DNA of 64,000 bases from Desulfoferula sp040751985 (GCA_040751985.1 JBFMFU010000093.1:109067-173066); one strand, 5' to 3'. Counted from the first letter of the stretch, positions 1 through 10,823 are shown. Program-made: numbers and translations. Notes: generated from the sequence alone by a model not told the origin.

Positions 1-1
1 G

Positions 2-646
2 GTGAACGAACTGGTGCGCGCCTCCTGGCCCCTGCTCAAGGACCAGGCCGCCAACGCCAGGCGCCGGGCCCAGGGCCAGGAGCCGGCCAACTCCATCTGG
101 CTCTGGGGCCAGGGCACCCGGCCGGCCTTCCCCACCTTTGCCCAGCGCTTCGGGCTCAGGGGCGTGGCCGTGAGCGCCGTGGACCTGATCAAGGGCCTGG
201 GCGTGCTGGCCGGGCTGAGGCCAGTGGAGGTGCCCGGCGCCACGGGCTACCTGAACACCAACTACGCCGGCAAGGTGGCCGCGGCCCTGGAGGGGCTCCA
301 GAGCGGGGACCTGGCCTATGTGCACGTGGAGGCCCCGGACGAAGCCAGCCACAGCGGCCAGTTGGAACTCAAGCTGCAGGCCATCGAGGACTTCGACCGC
401 CGGGTGGTGGGCCCGCTGATGCAAAGCCTGGCCGCCCTGGGCCCGCACCGCCTGCTCTTGGCCACGGACCACTACACGCCCCTGACCACCCGCACCCATG
501 GCCGCCAGCCGGTGCCCTATCTGCTCTGGGACTCCCAGAAGCGGGGCCCGGGCGCGCTGGGCTTCCACGAGGCCGCGGCCCAGGCCGGCGGAGTCCACGA
601 GCCCCAGGCCCATAAGCTGGTGGAGCGGCTGGTGGAGGGCTGGTGA
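2..646 (+). CDS. apgM: 2,3-bisphosphoglycerate-independent phosphoglycerate mutase, ApgM type (5' truncated)
   Basis: C-terminal part of an archaeal-type cofactor-independent phosphoglycerate mutase, which interconverts 3- and 2-phosphoglycerate in glycolysis/gluconeogenesis. The frame is open to the left edge, so the GTG at position 2 is an internal Val codon rather than a start. Visible alkaline-phosphatase-superfamily features are the EAPDEASHSG segment, carrying metal-binding Asp/His, and the ATDHYTPLTTRTHG segment, carrying the second metal-binding Asp-His pair, followed by the VPYLLWD strand. The N-terminal metal site and the catalytic Ser lie outside the window. The stop (TGA 644-646) overlaps the ATG of the next gene, which suggests translational coupling. 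Family assignment is by motif recognition; full length cannot be judged. Confidence 0.87.
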   Translation: MNELVRASWPLLKDQAANARRRAQGQEPANSIWLWGQGTRPAFPTFAQRFGLRGVAVSAVDLIKGLGVLAGLRPVEVPGATGYLNTNYAGKVAAALEGLQSGDLAYVHVEAPDEASHSGQLELKLQAIEDFDRRVVGPLMQSLAALGPHRLLLATDHYTPLTTRTHGRQPVPYLLWDSQKRGPGALGFHEAAAQAGGVHEPQAHKLVERLVEGW

Positions 647-1083
647 TGCACCGCGTGGAGCTGCGGCCCCTGTTCGGCGATGTGGACGCCATGAACGTGG
701 TGTACTACGGCAATTACCTGCGCTTCTTTGAGCGGGGCCGGGCCGAGCTGATGCGCGCCGCCGGGTTCCCCTACCGCCTGATGGCCCAGCAGGGCCTGCA
801 CCTGCCGGCCGTGGAGGCCGGGCTGCGCTACCTGCACCCGGCCCGCTACGACGACCTGATCGCGGTGGAGACCTCGGTGGCCTGGCTCAAGCGGGCCTCG
901 CTGTTGTTCAGCTACCGCATCCTGGGCCCGGACGACCAGGGCCGGGAGCGGGAGCTGGTGTTGGGCTTCACCAAGCACGGCTGCGTGGACCAGAAAGGCA
1001 AGGTCCAAGCCCTGCCCGCCGTGCTGCGTCGGGCCTTGCAGGGGCATTTGGAGGAGAAAAACCAGTGGGTGGTGGGTCGCTAG
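646..1083 (+). CDS. YbgC/4-hydroxybenzoyl-CoA thioesterase family acyl-CoA thioesterase
   Basis: A 145-residue hot-dog-fold protein. The N-terminal DVDAMNVVYYGNY segment matches the YbgC/4HBT signature, whose Asp (here the first D of DVDAMN) is the catalytic carboxylate. Family members hydrolyse acyl-CoA or aryl-CoA thioesters, and the substrate cannot be read from sequence. I chose the ATG at 646, which overlaps the upstream TGA as TGATG; a GTG one codon earlier is possible. Length is normal for the family. It is coupled to apgM but has no obvious pathway link to it. The last residues run up to the untranslated leader of ppdK. Confidence 0.85.
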   Translation: MHRVELRPLFGDVDAMNVVYYGNYLRFFERGRAELMRAAGFPYRLMAQQGLHLPAVEAGLRYLHPARYDDLIAVETSVAWLKRASLLFSYRILGPDDQGRERELVLGFTKHGCVDQKGKVQALPAVLRRALQGHLEEKNQWVVGR

Positions 1084-1123
1084 GCGCCTGTGATATACTT
1101 CCGCGATCGCAATCGACCGCCCC

Positions 1124-1170
1124 TCCCGGTAGCGTGGCCAAGGGCCTGAATTTGCTGAAGGCTACCGGGA
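1124..1170 (+). promoter_or_regulatory. Structured 5' leader upstream of ppdK
   Basis: A perfect 10-bp inverted repeat (tcccggtagc at 1124-1133, gctaccggga at 1161-1170) encloses 27 nt that contain a second small self-complementary element (ggcc-aag-ggcc). It ends 37 nt before the ppdK GTG. No T-run follows directly (the next bases are tagttgcag), so it does not look like an intrinsic terminator of the upstream gene. It could stabilise the mRNA or act as a cis-regulatory element. I do not recognise a known riboswitch class. Confidence 0.45.
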
Positions 1171-1207
1171 TAGTTGCAGTCTTTTCACTTAATTAGGGAG
1201 AACCATC

Positions 1208-3937
<2,730 letters not shown>

Positions 3938-3946
3938 CACCGACCC

Positions 3947-3980
3947 CCGGGCCGCGCCTCCGAGGGGAGGCGCGGCCCGG
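3947..3980 (+). terminator. Hairpin downstream of ppdK
   Basis: A perfect 15-bp GC-rich stem (3947-3961 with 3966-3980) with a 4-nt loop starts 9 nt after the ppdK stop. Only TTG follows rather than a T-run, so it may act as a processing or stabilising hairpin or a weak terminator. The next gene starts 22 nt downstream. Confidence 0.55.
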
Positions 3981-4002
3981 TTGATCGCTGCGGAGACGCT
4001 GG

Positions 4003-4989
4003 ATGGCCCCTATTCGCCTGGCAGGCACCGGTCTGTATCTCCCCCAAAAAGTGCTGACCAACTACGACCTGGAGCAGACGCTGGACACCACCCACGACTG
4101 GATCGTCAAGCGCACCGGAGTCTGCGAGCGCCGGGTGGCCGCGCCCGAGGAGGCGGCCAGCGACCTGGCCCTGCCCGCCGCCCGCCAGGCCATGGCCCAG
4201 GCCGGGGTCACGGACCGGGACCTGGACTACATCATCATGGCCACCATCACTCCGGACACCCACTGCCCCTCGGCGGCCAACTGGCTGCAGGCCAAGCTGG
4301 ACGCGCCCCAGGCCGTGTCCTTTGACGTGACCGCCGCCTGCAGCGGCTTCATCTTCGGCCTGGACGTGGCCACCCGCTACATCCAGACCGGCATGGCCAA
4401 GACCGTGCTGGTGGCGGCCAGCGAGGTCATGAGCCGGGTGCAGGACTGGGGCGACCGCAGCAACTGCATCCTGTGGGGCGACGGCGCGGGCGCGGCGGTG
4501 CTCACCGCGGACGCGGCCCGGCCCCAGGTGCTGGACACCTACCTGGGCACGGACGGCGCCGGCGGCCAGAACCTCTTGATGCCCGGCGGCGGCTCCAAGA
4601 CCACGCCCATCACCCACGAGTCCGTGGACAGCAAGGCCCACACTCTGAAGATGATCGAGGCCTCGGCCTCGGTGCGCGTGGCCGTGAAGTTCTTCGCGGA
4701 CGCGGTGAACCTGATCCTGGAGCGCAACGGCTTCAAGCTGGAGGACGTGGATCACTTCATCCCCCACCAGGCCAATTTGCGCATGCTGCAGTCCGTGGCC
4801 AAGCGGCTGGGGGTCGATTTTGACAAGTTCGTGATAACCGTAGACAAGTACGGCAACATCTCCTCGGCCTCCTGCATCATCGCCCTGGCCGAGGCCATCC
4901 AGAGCGGCCGCATCAAGCCCGGGGACCTGGTCTGCTTCACGGTCTTCGGCGGCGGCCTGACCTGGGGCAGCGCCCTGATTCAGTTCTAG
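4003..4989 (+). CDS. fabH: 3-oxoacyl-ACP synthase III (FabH) family ketosynthase
   Basis: A 328-residue thiolase-fold condensing enzyme of the KAS III family, which joins an acyl-CoA starter to malonyl-ACP at the start of fatty acid synthesis. The catalytic triad is visible: Cys113 in TAACSG, His255 in IPHQAN and Asn285 in YGNISSAS. Length and motif spacing match E. coli FabH. The ATG at 4003 is preceded by CGGAG. It stands alone, without fabD/fabG/acpP beside it, so it could equally be a dedicated starter-unit or secondary-metabolite KAS III. Only its proximity to ppdK on the same strand (65 nt) suggests possible co-transcription. An intrinsic terminator follows. Confidence 0.93.
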   Translation: MAPIRLAGTGLYLPQKVLTNYDLEQTLDTTHDWIVKRTGVCERRVAAPEEAASDLALPAARQAMAQAGVTDRDLDYIIMATITPDTHCPSAANWLQAKLDAPQAVSFDVTAACSGFIFGLDVATRYIQTGMAKTVLVAASEVMSRVQDWGDRSNCILWGDGAGAAVLTADAARPQVLDTYLGTDGAGGQNLLMPGGGSKTTPITHESVDSKAHTLKMIEASASVRVAVKFFADAVNLILERNGFKLEDVDHFIPHQANLRMLQSVAKRLGVDFDKFVITVDKYGNISSASCIIALAEAIQSGRIKPGDLVCFTVFGGGLTWGSALIQF

Positions 4990-5034
4990 GGGCCAGACCC
5001 GCCCGCAAATCCGCTTACCCGAGCTTACTACACT

Positions 5035-5069
5035 AGGCCGGATCGCCTCTTGGACGATCCGGCCTTTTT
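5035..5069 (+). terminator. Intrinsic terminator after fabH
   Basis: A perfect 10-bp stem (ggccggatcg 5036-5045 with cgatccggcc 5055-5064), 9-nt loop, then TTTTT (5065-5069). It ends the ppdK-fabH transcript. Beyond it lies an AT-rich gap of about 120 bp before the convergent lipoprotein gene. Confidence 0.92.
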
Positions 5070-5188
5070 GCGCGTTAATTGTCGGTCTAATCATTTTAAA
5101 TTACGCTGTGTTAATTATTTTATTTAAAGTTATCTCACATCATTATTGTTCATCACTGTAATCTTACATGTCTTAAGCACTGCATTTT

Positions 5189-5821
5189 TTAGAACTGCCC
5201 CCATTTCACTCGGTGGCTGCCCCTACTGTGCTGCCGCACGGTCAAACCGTGGGCCTTTGCCCACCGTATGCCGCCCTGCCGCAACTCGGGCGAGCCGCTG
5301 TTCAGGCAGTCCTCTGCCATCTGCTTGTCGCCAAATGCCATGAGCAGCTTGATCAGGCCCTCCTGCGAGCCCCTAAGACCCAGCTTGACCCCTAAGAACA
5401 GTATCTGCAAACGGTTAGGACTGTTTTCCGCCACCAGCTCTATCAAGGCGCGTGCCACCGTCTCCGCAGACATAATCTGCAAGGCATCGTATATCTGCTT
5501 GCCCTTGACCTCGTCAGTCCAGTTGCCGCGGGAGTTCAGGTAGGAGGCGCCGGCCAGAAGCAGCTCCTTGGTCTGCTTTAGGTCATAGGCCTTGGCGTCG
5601 AGCTGGTCCTGGCCCTGCTGGCCATAACCGCCCGGCTGGGTGCCCGGATGCTGCTCCAGAAACTTCTGATAGGCCTCCAGGTCAGCCTGTGAAGCGCGCA
5701 GCAGCTCAGCCTGTGAAACGGCACTTTGCCTGGACGCAGTGTTGCTGGCGCAGCCCGCCAACAGGGCCAGGCCCAGCAACAACGTGAGCAGCGTGAAGAT
5801 AGCCGGATGTCTGGCAAACAT
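5189..5821 (-). CDS. Hypothetical lipoprotein
   Basis: A 210-residue protein beginning with a lipoprotein signal peptide: hydrophobic core LLTLLLGLALLAGC with the lipobox Cys at residue 24, so it should be lipid-anchored in the inner or outer membrane. The mature part is polar and mostly helical by appearance, with a Gln-rich stretch (PGGYGQQGQDQ near residue 65) and no catalytic motif I recognise. It is a single transcription unit, convergent with fabH and separated from the DHH gene by 139 bp of AT-rich DNA. Both flanks and part of the gene are less GC-rich than their surroundings, which could mean recent acquisition. No function assigned. Confidence 0.75.
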   Translation of the reverse strand: MFARHPAIFTLLTLLLGLALLAGCASNTASRQSAVSQAELLRASQADLEAYQKFLEQHPGTQPGGYGQQGQDQLDAKAYDLKQTKELLLAGASYLNSRGNWTDEVKGKQIYDALQIMSAETVARALIELVAENSPNRLQILFLGVKLGLRGSQEGLIKLLMAFGDKQMAEDCLNSGSPELRQGGIRWAKAHGLTVRQHSRGSHRVKWGQF

Positions 5822-5960
5822 GCCCCCCTCTCTTCGCCAAAAGAATCTTAGGTATTAAAATTAATAATTATAGATAGTTAAAATCTTTTTCTAAGTTTTA
5901 TTTTGGATTTTAGCGTATTTACTGAATAATAAAGGCTTATTTTATAAAAAACTCGAAAAA

Positions 5961-6995
5961 CTACTTTTTCCCCTTGCCCGAGCGCTGCAACCGGCGCTGC
6001 ACCCAGGGGCCCAGGGTGTCGTCGCTGAGGTCTTTGCACGAGGCCGCTAAGGTCTCCAGGGGTATCTCGGCCCGGGCCATGGACTGGTGCCCGCCGGCGG
6101 TGCCCAGTTCGGCAAAGGCCTCCTCAGCCAGCTTGCCGGCGTTGGTGCGGTAGGCGGCGCTGCGCAGGATCACCACCAGCTTGTCGCCTGCGATGCCGCT
6201 GACCACGCTGACGAATATGGACTCCACGTGCATGAAGAAGTCGGCGATCTGCACCAAGTTGTCCGGGCTGGCCACCTTGCCCAAGTGCACGAAGAGGGTG
6301 TTTTTGCGTACGGCGAAGCGGTCCAGGGCCAGGTGCAGCAGGGCCAGGTCCTTCAGGCGCAACTCGCTGAACTCTATCTTGCGCAGGGTGGACTGGTTGG
6401 CCTTGGGGAACAGGTATTGGAAGGCCTGCACGTCTTCCAGGAGCGCGGCCCGGCCGAAGCTGGCGGTGTCGGTCTTGATGCCATAGACCAGGGCCGTGGC
6501 CAGGCGCACCGAGGGGGTAATCTTGGCGCCCTTGAGGTACTCGGTCATGATGCTGGAGGTGGCGCCGTAGCGGGGCCGCACGTCCACCAGGCCGGCCTGG
6601 CTGTTGGTCTTGTCGCCCAGGGGGTGGTGGTCGATGATCACCTCCAGGGGCAGGTCCGGGAACTCCTGGTAGTGATGGGGCTGGCTGTCCACCATCACCC
6701 GCTTGCTGAAGCTGGCCGGGTCCAGCCCGGCCAGGGGCACGGCCTTGATGCCCAGCAGGCTCATCATGGTCAGATTGTCCGGCCGGGTCACCTCGTTGAT
6801 GCGGGCGATGGTCACCGAGGCCACCCGCCGCCAGAGCAGGCGCCGGATGGCCATGGCCGAGGCCAGGGCATCCGGGTCGGCGGCGATGATGACCAGCACC
6901 CGGTCCTCGGCTTGAAAGCGGGACAGCAGCTTGCGGGCCAGCTCGGACGGCGGCCGGCGGACGCGCCCGGCGCCGTTATAGCTCTTTTTCGCCAT
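5961..6995 (-). CDS. DHH/DHHA1 family phosphoesterase
   Basis: A 344-residue protein of the DHH superfamily (NrnA/RecJ-like), predicted to hydrolyse phosphodiesters in short oligonucleotides or cyclic dinucleotides using two Mn2+ ions. Visible motifs are AADPDALAS (Asp40/Asp42), VDSQPHH (Asp103), IDHHPLG (Asp122-His-His), YGIKTDT (Asp176), and in the C-terminal DHHA1 domain GGHQSMARAE from residue 301. The frame extends 41 codons further upstream, but I chose the ATG at 6995 because the lysine/arginine-rich start (MAKKSYNGAG) looks like a natural N-terminus and the upstream stretch has no family resemblance. Motif I is AADPDALAS rather than the common HxxPDxDA, as in several NrnA-like branches. 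It is divergent from the carboxyltransferase gene. Confidence 0.85.
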   Translation of the reverse strand: MAKKSYNGAGRVRRPPSELARKLLSRFQAEDRVLVIIAADPDALASAMAIRRLLWRRVASVTIARINEVTRPDNLTMMSLLGIKAVPLAGLDPASFSKRVMVDSQPHHYQEFPDLPLEVIIDHHPLGDKTNSQAGLVDVRPRYGATSSIMTEYLKGAKITPSVRLATALVYGIKTDTASFGRAALLEDVQAFQYLFPKANQSTLRKIEFSELRLKDLALLHLALDRFAVRKNTLFVHLGKVASPDNLVQIADFFMHVESIFVSVVSGIAGDKLVVILRSAAYRTNAGKLAEEAFAELGTAGGHQSMARAEIPLETLAASCKDLSDDTLGPWVQRRLQRSGKGKK

Positions 6996-7101
6996 GCGGG
7001 CTGGTTTGCCTTTCCCCTGCTGCCAGAACAGGCAGCCTGGACGCCAACAACGATACCATCCTGCCCTCCTACGAACAAGCCCGAGCCTCCCGCCAACGGC
7101 C

Positions 7102-7130
7102 TTGACTAGTCCGGGCAACCAGCATACATT
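7102..7130 (+). promoter_or_regulatory. Predicted sigma-70 promoter for the carboxyltransferase gene
   Basis: TTGACT (7102-7107), 17-nt spacer, TACATT (7125-7130), giving a predicted leader of about 110 nt before the ATG at 7247. It lies in the 251-bp divergent gap shared with the DHH gene. Motif match only. Confidence 0.5.
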
Positions 7131-7246
7131 TGGAAACTTAAATCAAGACCCAAGCCTAGACCAATAAGCTGGCGCCGGGAGATATCGCCGCGAAGTGCTG
7201 ACCGCCTGAGAAGGACCAAAGCGGGCGCCCAAAGGGAGAAGTGAAG

Positions 7247-8746
7247 ATGAGCCAAGAGCTGGACTGGGGCGGCAACCCCACTCCCCTGAAGATCGAGGAC
7301 CTGACCCTGCGCGACGGCACCCAGTCTCTGTTCGCTACGCGCATGCGCACCGAGGACATGCTGGAAGTAGCCGAGATGATGGACGAAGCCGGCTTCTGGG
7401 CCATGGAGGTCTGGGGCGGGGCCACCTTTGACGCCATGAGCCGTTTCCTGGGCGAGGACCCCTGGGAGCGGCCGCGCACCCTGCGCAAGTACGCCAAAAA
7501 GACTCCCTTTGCCATGCTGCTCAGGGGCCAGAACCTGGTGGGCTACCGCAACTACGCCGACGACGTGGCCCGGCAGTTCGTGGACCTGTCCTGCGAGGCG
7601 GGCATCAACGTGTTCCGGGTGTTCGACGCGCTCAACGACTACCGCAACTTCGAGACGGTGGTGGAGCGCGTCAAGGCCAACGGACAGCACTTCCAGGGCA
7701 CCATCTGCTACTCCCTCACCGAGCGGCGCATGGGCGGCCCGGTGTTCAACCTGGAGTACTACCTGGAAAAGGCGGCCCAACTGGAGGCCATGGGCGCGGA
7801 CTCCATCTGCATCAAGGACATGGCCGGGCTCATCGCACCCTACGACGCCTACAACCTGGTCAAGGCCCTCAAGGCCAAGTGCCAGGCCCCCATCCACCTG
7901 CACAGCCACTACACCAGCGGCATGGCCTGCATGAGCATGCTCAAGGCGGCCGAGGCCGGCGTGGACATCATCGACACCTGCATCGCGCCCTTTGCCCTGC
8001 GCACCAGCCACCCGGCCGTGGAGCCCATCATGGTGTCCCTGGAAGGCACCCCCCGGGACCCAGGCCTGGACCTGAAGCTGATGCTGGCCATCGGCGAGAA
8101 GCTGGAGCAGGTGGCGCCCAAGTACCGCGACTACTGGATGCCCAACAAGATGTCCACCATCGACACCGGCGTGCTGGTGCACCAGGTGCCCGGCGGCATG
8201 ATCAGCAACCTGGTCAGCCAGCTCAAGGAGGCCAAGGCCCTGCACCGCATTAATGAGGTGTATCAGGAGGTGGCCGTCACCCGCCAGGAGCTGGGCACCC
8301 CGCCCCTGGTCACCCCCACCAGTCAGATCGTGGGTGTGCAGGCGGTTCTCAACGTGCTGTTCGGCAAGTACAAGATGGTGACCAACGAGACCAAGGGCCT
8401 GGCCTACGGCCTCTACGGCAAGACCCCCACCAAGGTGGACCCGGCCCTGCGCGACAAAATCCTCAAGGGCTTCAAGTTCGGCAAGGAGCCCTTTGACGCC
8501 CGGCCGGCCGACATCCTGGAGCCGGAGATGGGCGCGGCCCAGGAGCGGGTCAAGGACGTGCCCGGCGTGGACAAGTTCGATGTGATGACCGCGGCCATCT
8601 ATGACATCACCGGCACCGAGTACGTCAAGATCAAGCGCGGGGTCAAGCCCCTGCCCGCGGCCATGAAGCCCAAGACCCTGGAGGACATCAAGGCCGAGGA
8701 CGCGGCCATCGCCGAGTGCAAGAAGCAGCTCGCGGCCAAGAAGTAG
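7247..8746 (+). CDS. Pyruvate/oxaloacetate carboxyltransferase (PycB/OadA/transcarboxylase-5S type), no biotin domain
   Basis: A 499-residue carboxyltransferase of the PycB/OadA/transcarboxylase 5S family, which moves CO2 between carboxybiotin and pyruvate to make or break down oxaloacetate. The TIM-barrel start LTLRDGTQSLFATRM is the family signature (metal-binding Asp), the carbamylated-Lys strand is present as SICIKDMAGL, and the metal-binding HLHSHYTSG segment follows. The C-terminal PYC_OADA domain is present but ends in KKQLAAKK, with no biotinyl domain (no AMKM). It therefore needs a separate biotin carrier and, if it acts as pyruvate carboxylase, a separate biotin carboxylase; neither is in this window. 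I chose the ATG at 7247, not the GTG at 7241, because GGGAG (7234-7238) sits 8 nt before the ATG. Confidence 0.9.
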   Translation: MSQELDWGGNPTPLKIEDLTLRDGTQSLFATRMRTEDMLEVAEMMDEAGFWAMEVWGGATFDAMSRFLGEDPWERPRTLRKYAKKTPFAMLLRGQNLVGYRNYADDVARQFVDLSCEAGINVFRVFDALNDYRNFETVVERVKANGQHFQGTICYSLTERRMGGPVFNLEYYLEKAAQLEAMGADSICIKDMAGLIAPYDAYNLVKALKAKCQAPIHLHSHYTSGMACMSMLKAAEAGVDIIDTCIAPFALRTSHPAVEPIMVSLEGTPRDPGLDLKLMLAIGEKLEQVAPKYRDYWMPNKMSTIDTGVLVHQVPGGMISNLVSQLKEAKALHRINEVYQEVAVTRQELGTPPLVTPTSQIVGVQAVLNVLFGKYKMVTNETKGLAYGLYGKTPTKVDPALRDKILKGFKFGKEPFDARPADILEPEMGAAQERVKDVPGVDKFDVMTAAIYDITGTEYVKIKRGVKPLPAAMKPKTLEDIKAEDAAIAECKKQLAAKK

Positions 8747-8767
8747 GCCCACGCCTGATTTAATGCA

Positions 8768-8799
8768 GCCCGCCGCCCCCACCAGGGCGGCGGGCTTTT
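8768..8799 (+). terminator. Intrinsic terminator after the carboxyltransferase gene
   Basis: 11-bp perfect stem (gcccgccgccc 8768-8778 with 8785-8795), 6-nt loop, then TTTT. It closes a single-gene transcript. Confidence 0.9.
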
Positions 8800-8910
8800 A
8801 ATTTTTCGGTCCAGGCCTCGCCCGCTCCCACCGGAAAACCTCAGGCGGATGGTTGTAATGGCTTACACTGTTTCTATGACGCTTTAACCGCGAACAAGGA
8901 GAGAGGCCTT

Positions 8911-9702
8911 ATGGCTTTCAAGACGCCTTGGGCGCTGCTCATGGCTGCGCTTTTGTTCCTGGCCGGCCTGGCGCCGGGCTTGGCCGCGGCCGCCGGCACG
9001 GCCCACAAGCCGTCCCCGCAACAGGTCTTGCAGATGCTCCGCGAGGGCAACGCCCGCTTCGTGGCCGGCAACCCCCTGCGCCTCCACCAGGACCAGGCTC
9101 GCCTGGGGCAGGCGGGCCGGGAAGACCAGGCCGACCATGCCTATGCCACGGTCCTGACCTGCTCTGATTCGCGGGTGCCGGTGGAGATTATCTTCGACGC
9201 CGGGGTGATGGATATCTTCGTAGTGCGGGTGGCCGGCAACGTGGTCAAGACTGATGAAGCCGGCTCCATCGAATACGGCCTGGCCCACGTGAAGACTCCG
9301 CTGCTGGTGGTGCTGGGACACACCCAATGCGGTGCGGTGACGGCGGTGGCCAGCGAGGTACTGGGCCACGGCCATCCCCTGGAGCGTAACATCCCCCCCT
9401 TGGTGGCCCCCATCATCCCGGCGGTGCGGGCCGCCCTGGTCGCCCACCCCCAGGCGCGGGGCAAGGACATCGTGCCCTATGCCATTGAGCAGAACGTATG
9501 GCAGTCCATCGGCGACCTCTTTCTGCAAAGCGCGGCCACCCGCCAATTGGTGCAGAGCGGCGCGGCCAAGGTGGTGGGCGCCATATACGACGTGGGCACG
9601 GGCCGGGTGCGCTGGCTGCCCGAGGCCGAGTCGGCCCGGCTGCTCCAAAAGGCCGCCCAGGACCCAAGACGGGCCAAGGAGGCCATGGCCCCCGGCAAAT
9701 AG
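8911..9702 (+). CDS. Exported beta-class carbonic anhydrase
   Basis: A 263-residue beta-carbonic anhydrase interconverting CO2 and bicarbonate. Zinc ligands and the active-site dyad are visible: Cys84, Asp86 and Arg88 in TCSDSR, and His137/Cys140 in GHTQCG. The first 27 residues form a typical Sec signal peptide (hydrophobic core, APGLAAAAG cleavage region), so the enzyme is predicted to be periplasmic, less common than cytosolic beta-CAs. The ATG is preceded by AAGGAGAGAGG. A weak promoter-like pair (TTGTAA at 8853, TATGAC at 8875) lies upstream. It is a single gene flanked by terminators. A periplasmic enzyme could help supply bicarbonate for carboxylations or dispose of CO2 from complete oxidation; that role is inferred. 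Confidence 0.93.
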   Translation: MAFKTPWALLMAALLFLAGLAPGLAAAAGTAHKPSPQQVLQMLREGNARFVAGNPLRLHQDQARLGQAGREDQADHAYATVLTCSDSRVPVEIIFDAGVMDIFVVRVAGNVVKTDEAGSIEYGLAHVKTPLLVVLGHTQCGAVTAVASEVLGHGHPLERNIPPLVAPIIPAVRAALVAHPQARGKDIVPYAIEQNVWQSIGDLFLQSAATRQLVQSGAAKVVGAIYDVGTGRVRWLPEAESARLLQKAAQDPRRAKEAMAPGK

Positions 9703-9747
9703 GGCCTCTGCGCTGGGGGTGAAAACTCCGCGCCCAAACCAAGCCAC

Positions 9748-9780
9748 CCCGCCGCCCCGCCCAGGCGGCGGCGGGTTTTT
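9748..9780 (+). terminator. Intrinsic terminator after carbonic anhydrase
   Basis: Stem cccgccgcc (9748-9756) with ggcggcggg (9767-9775), followed by TTTTT (9776-9780). Confidence 0.88.
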
Positions 9781-9891
9781 GGCCGGTCGCCGGCCGCCGA
9801 GGCTTGGTCCGCGTAAATTGCTTGAGCCTGGTGCCGGGCTGGCATTTAATATTAAGCACGGCATCCACGGCTGAAGATTAGGAGGAGCAGC

Positions 9892-10770
9892 ATGAAGGTC
9901 GCCTTTATCGGCATGGGCACCATGGGCGCGGCCATGGCCTTGAACCTGTTGCAGGCCGGGCACCAGCTCACGGTGCACAACCGCAACCGTGAGCGCGAGG
10001 AGCCGGTGGCCGCGGCCGGGGCCGCGCGGGCCGCCTCCCCGGCCCAGGCCGCCCGAGGCGCCGAGGTCATCGTCACCTGCGTCAGCGACACCCCGGACGT
10101 GGAGGGCGTGCTGCTGGGCCCAGAGGGCGTGATCCACGGCGCCGCGGCCGGCGCGGTGGTGGTGGACACCTCCACCATCAGTCCGGGCGCCACCCGCCGC
10201 TTTGCCGCGGCCCTGGCCGAAAAGGGCGTGGGCATGATAGATGCGCCCATGTCCGGCGGCTCCGAAGGCGCCCAAAAGGCCACCCTGGTGTTCATGGTGG
10301 GCGGGGCCGAGGCGAACCTGAACAAGGCCCTGCCCGTGCTCCGCGCCATGGGCAAGCGCATCACCCACGTGGGGCCCATCGGCGCCGGACAGGTGACCAA
10401 GGCCATCAACCAGGCGACCCTGGCCGGCTACTACCTGAGTACCGCCGAGGGCCTGGTCCTGGGCATGAAGGCCGGCCTGGACATGGAAAAAGTGGTGCAG
10501 GCCATCAGCGGTGGGGCCTGCGACTCCTGGGTGCTCAACTTCCGCTCGGGCAACATGATCAAGAACCAGTACCCCCTGGGCTTTAGGGTCAGCCTGCACC
10601 GCAAGGACCTGCGCATCGCCCTGGAGGCAGCCGGCGAGGTGGGCGCGGCCCTGCCCATCGCCGGCATGGTGGCCCAGATCGAAAATGCCCTGGTGGGACG
10701 CGGCTTTGGCGACGAGGATGTCTCGGCCCTGGCCCGCTTCATGCGCGAGCTTGCGGGTCTGGACGACTAG
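9892..10770 (+). CDS. NAD(P)-dependent beta-hydroxyacid dehydrogenase (3-hydroxyisobutyrate dehydrogenase / tartronate semialdehyde reductase family)
   Basis: A 292-residue enzyme with an N-terminal Rossmann domain (VAFIGMGTMGAAMA, residues 3-16) and a C-terminal all-helical domain. Family landmarks are the substrate-binding DAPMSGGSEGA starting at Asp117, and GAGQVTKAINQ with catalytic Lys170 and Asn173. Members oxidise 3-hydroxyisobutyrate or reduce tartronate, glyoxylate or succinate semialdehyde. The Asn-Arg-Asn-Arg after the second strand (VHNRNRER) suggests NADP preference, as in glyoxylate/succinic semialdehyde reductases. The substrate cannot be fixed from sequence. The ATG follows AGGAGGAGC. 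It is a single gene between two terminators. Confidence 0.9.
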   Translation: MKVAFIGMGTMGAAMALNLLQAGHQLTVHNRNREREEPVAAAGAARAASPAQAARGAEVIVTCVSDTPDVEGVLLGPEGVIHGAAAGAVVVDTSTISPGATRRFAAALAEKGVGMIDAPMSGGSEGAQKATLVFMVGGAEANLNKALPVLRAMGKRITHVGPIGAGQVTKAINQATLAGYYLSTAEGLVLGMKAGLDMEKVVQAISGGACDSWVLNFRSGNMIKNQYPLGFRVSLHRKDLRIALEAAGEVGAALPIAGMVAQIENALVGRGFGDEDVSALARFMRELAGLDD

Positions 10771-10783
10771 GGTCGCGAAACCG

Positions 10784-10823
10784 AAGCAGCGCGGCGTCCT
10801 TCTGGGGACGCCGCGCTGCTTTT
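10784..10823 (+). terminator. Intrinsic terminator after the dehydrogenase gene
   Basis: A long perfect stem (aagcagcgcggcgtcc 10784-10799 pairing with the complement starting at about 10805) ends in TTTT (about 10820-10823), 14 nt after the stop. Confidence 0.9.
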
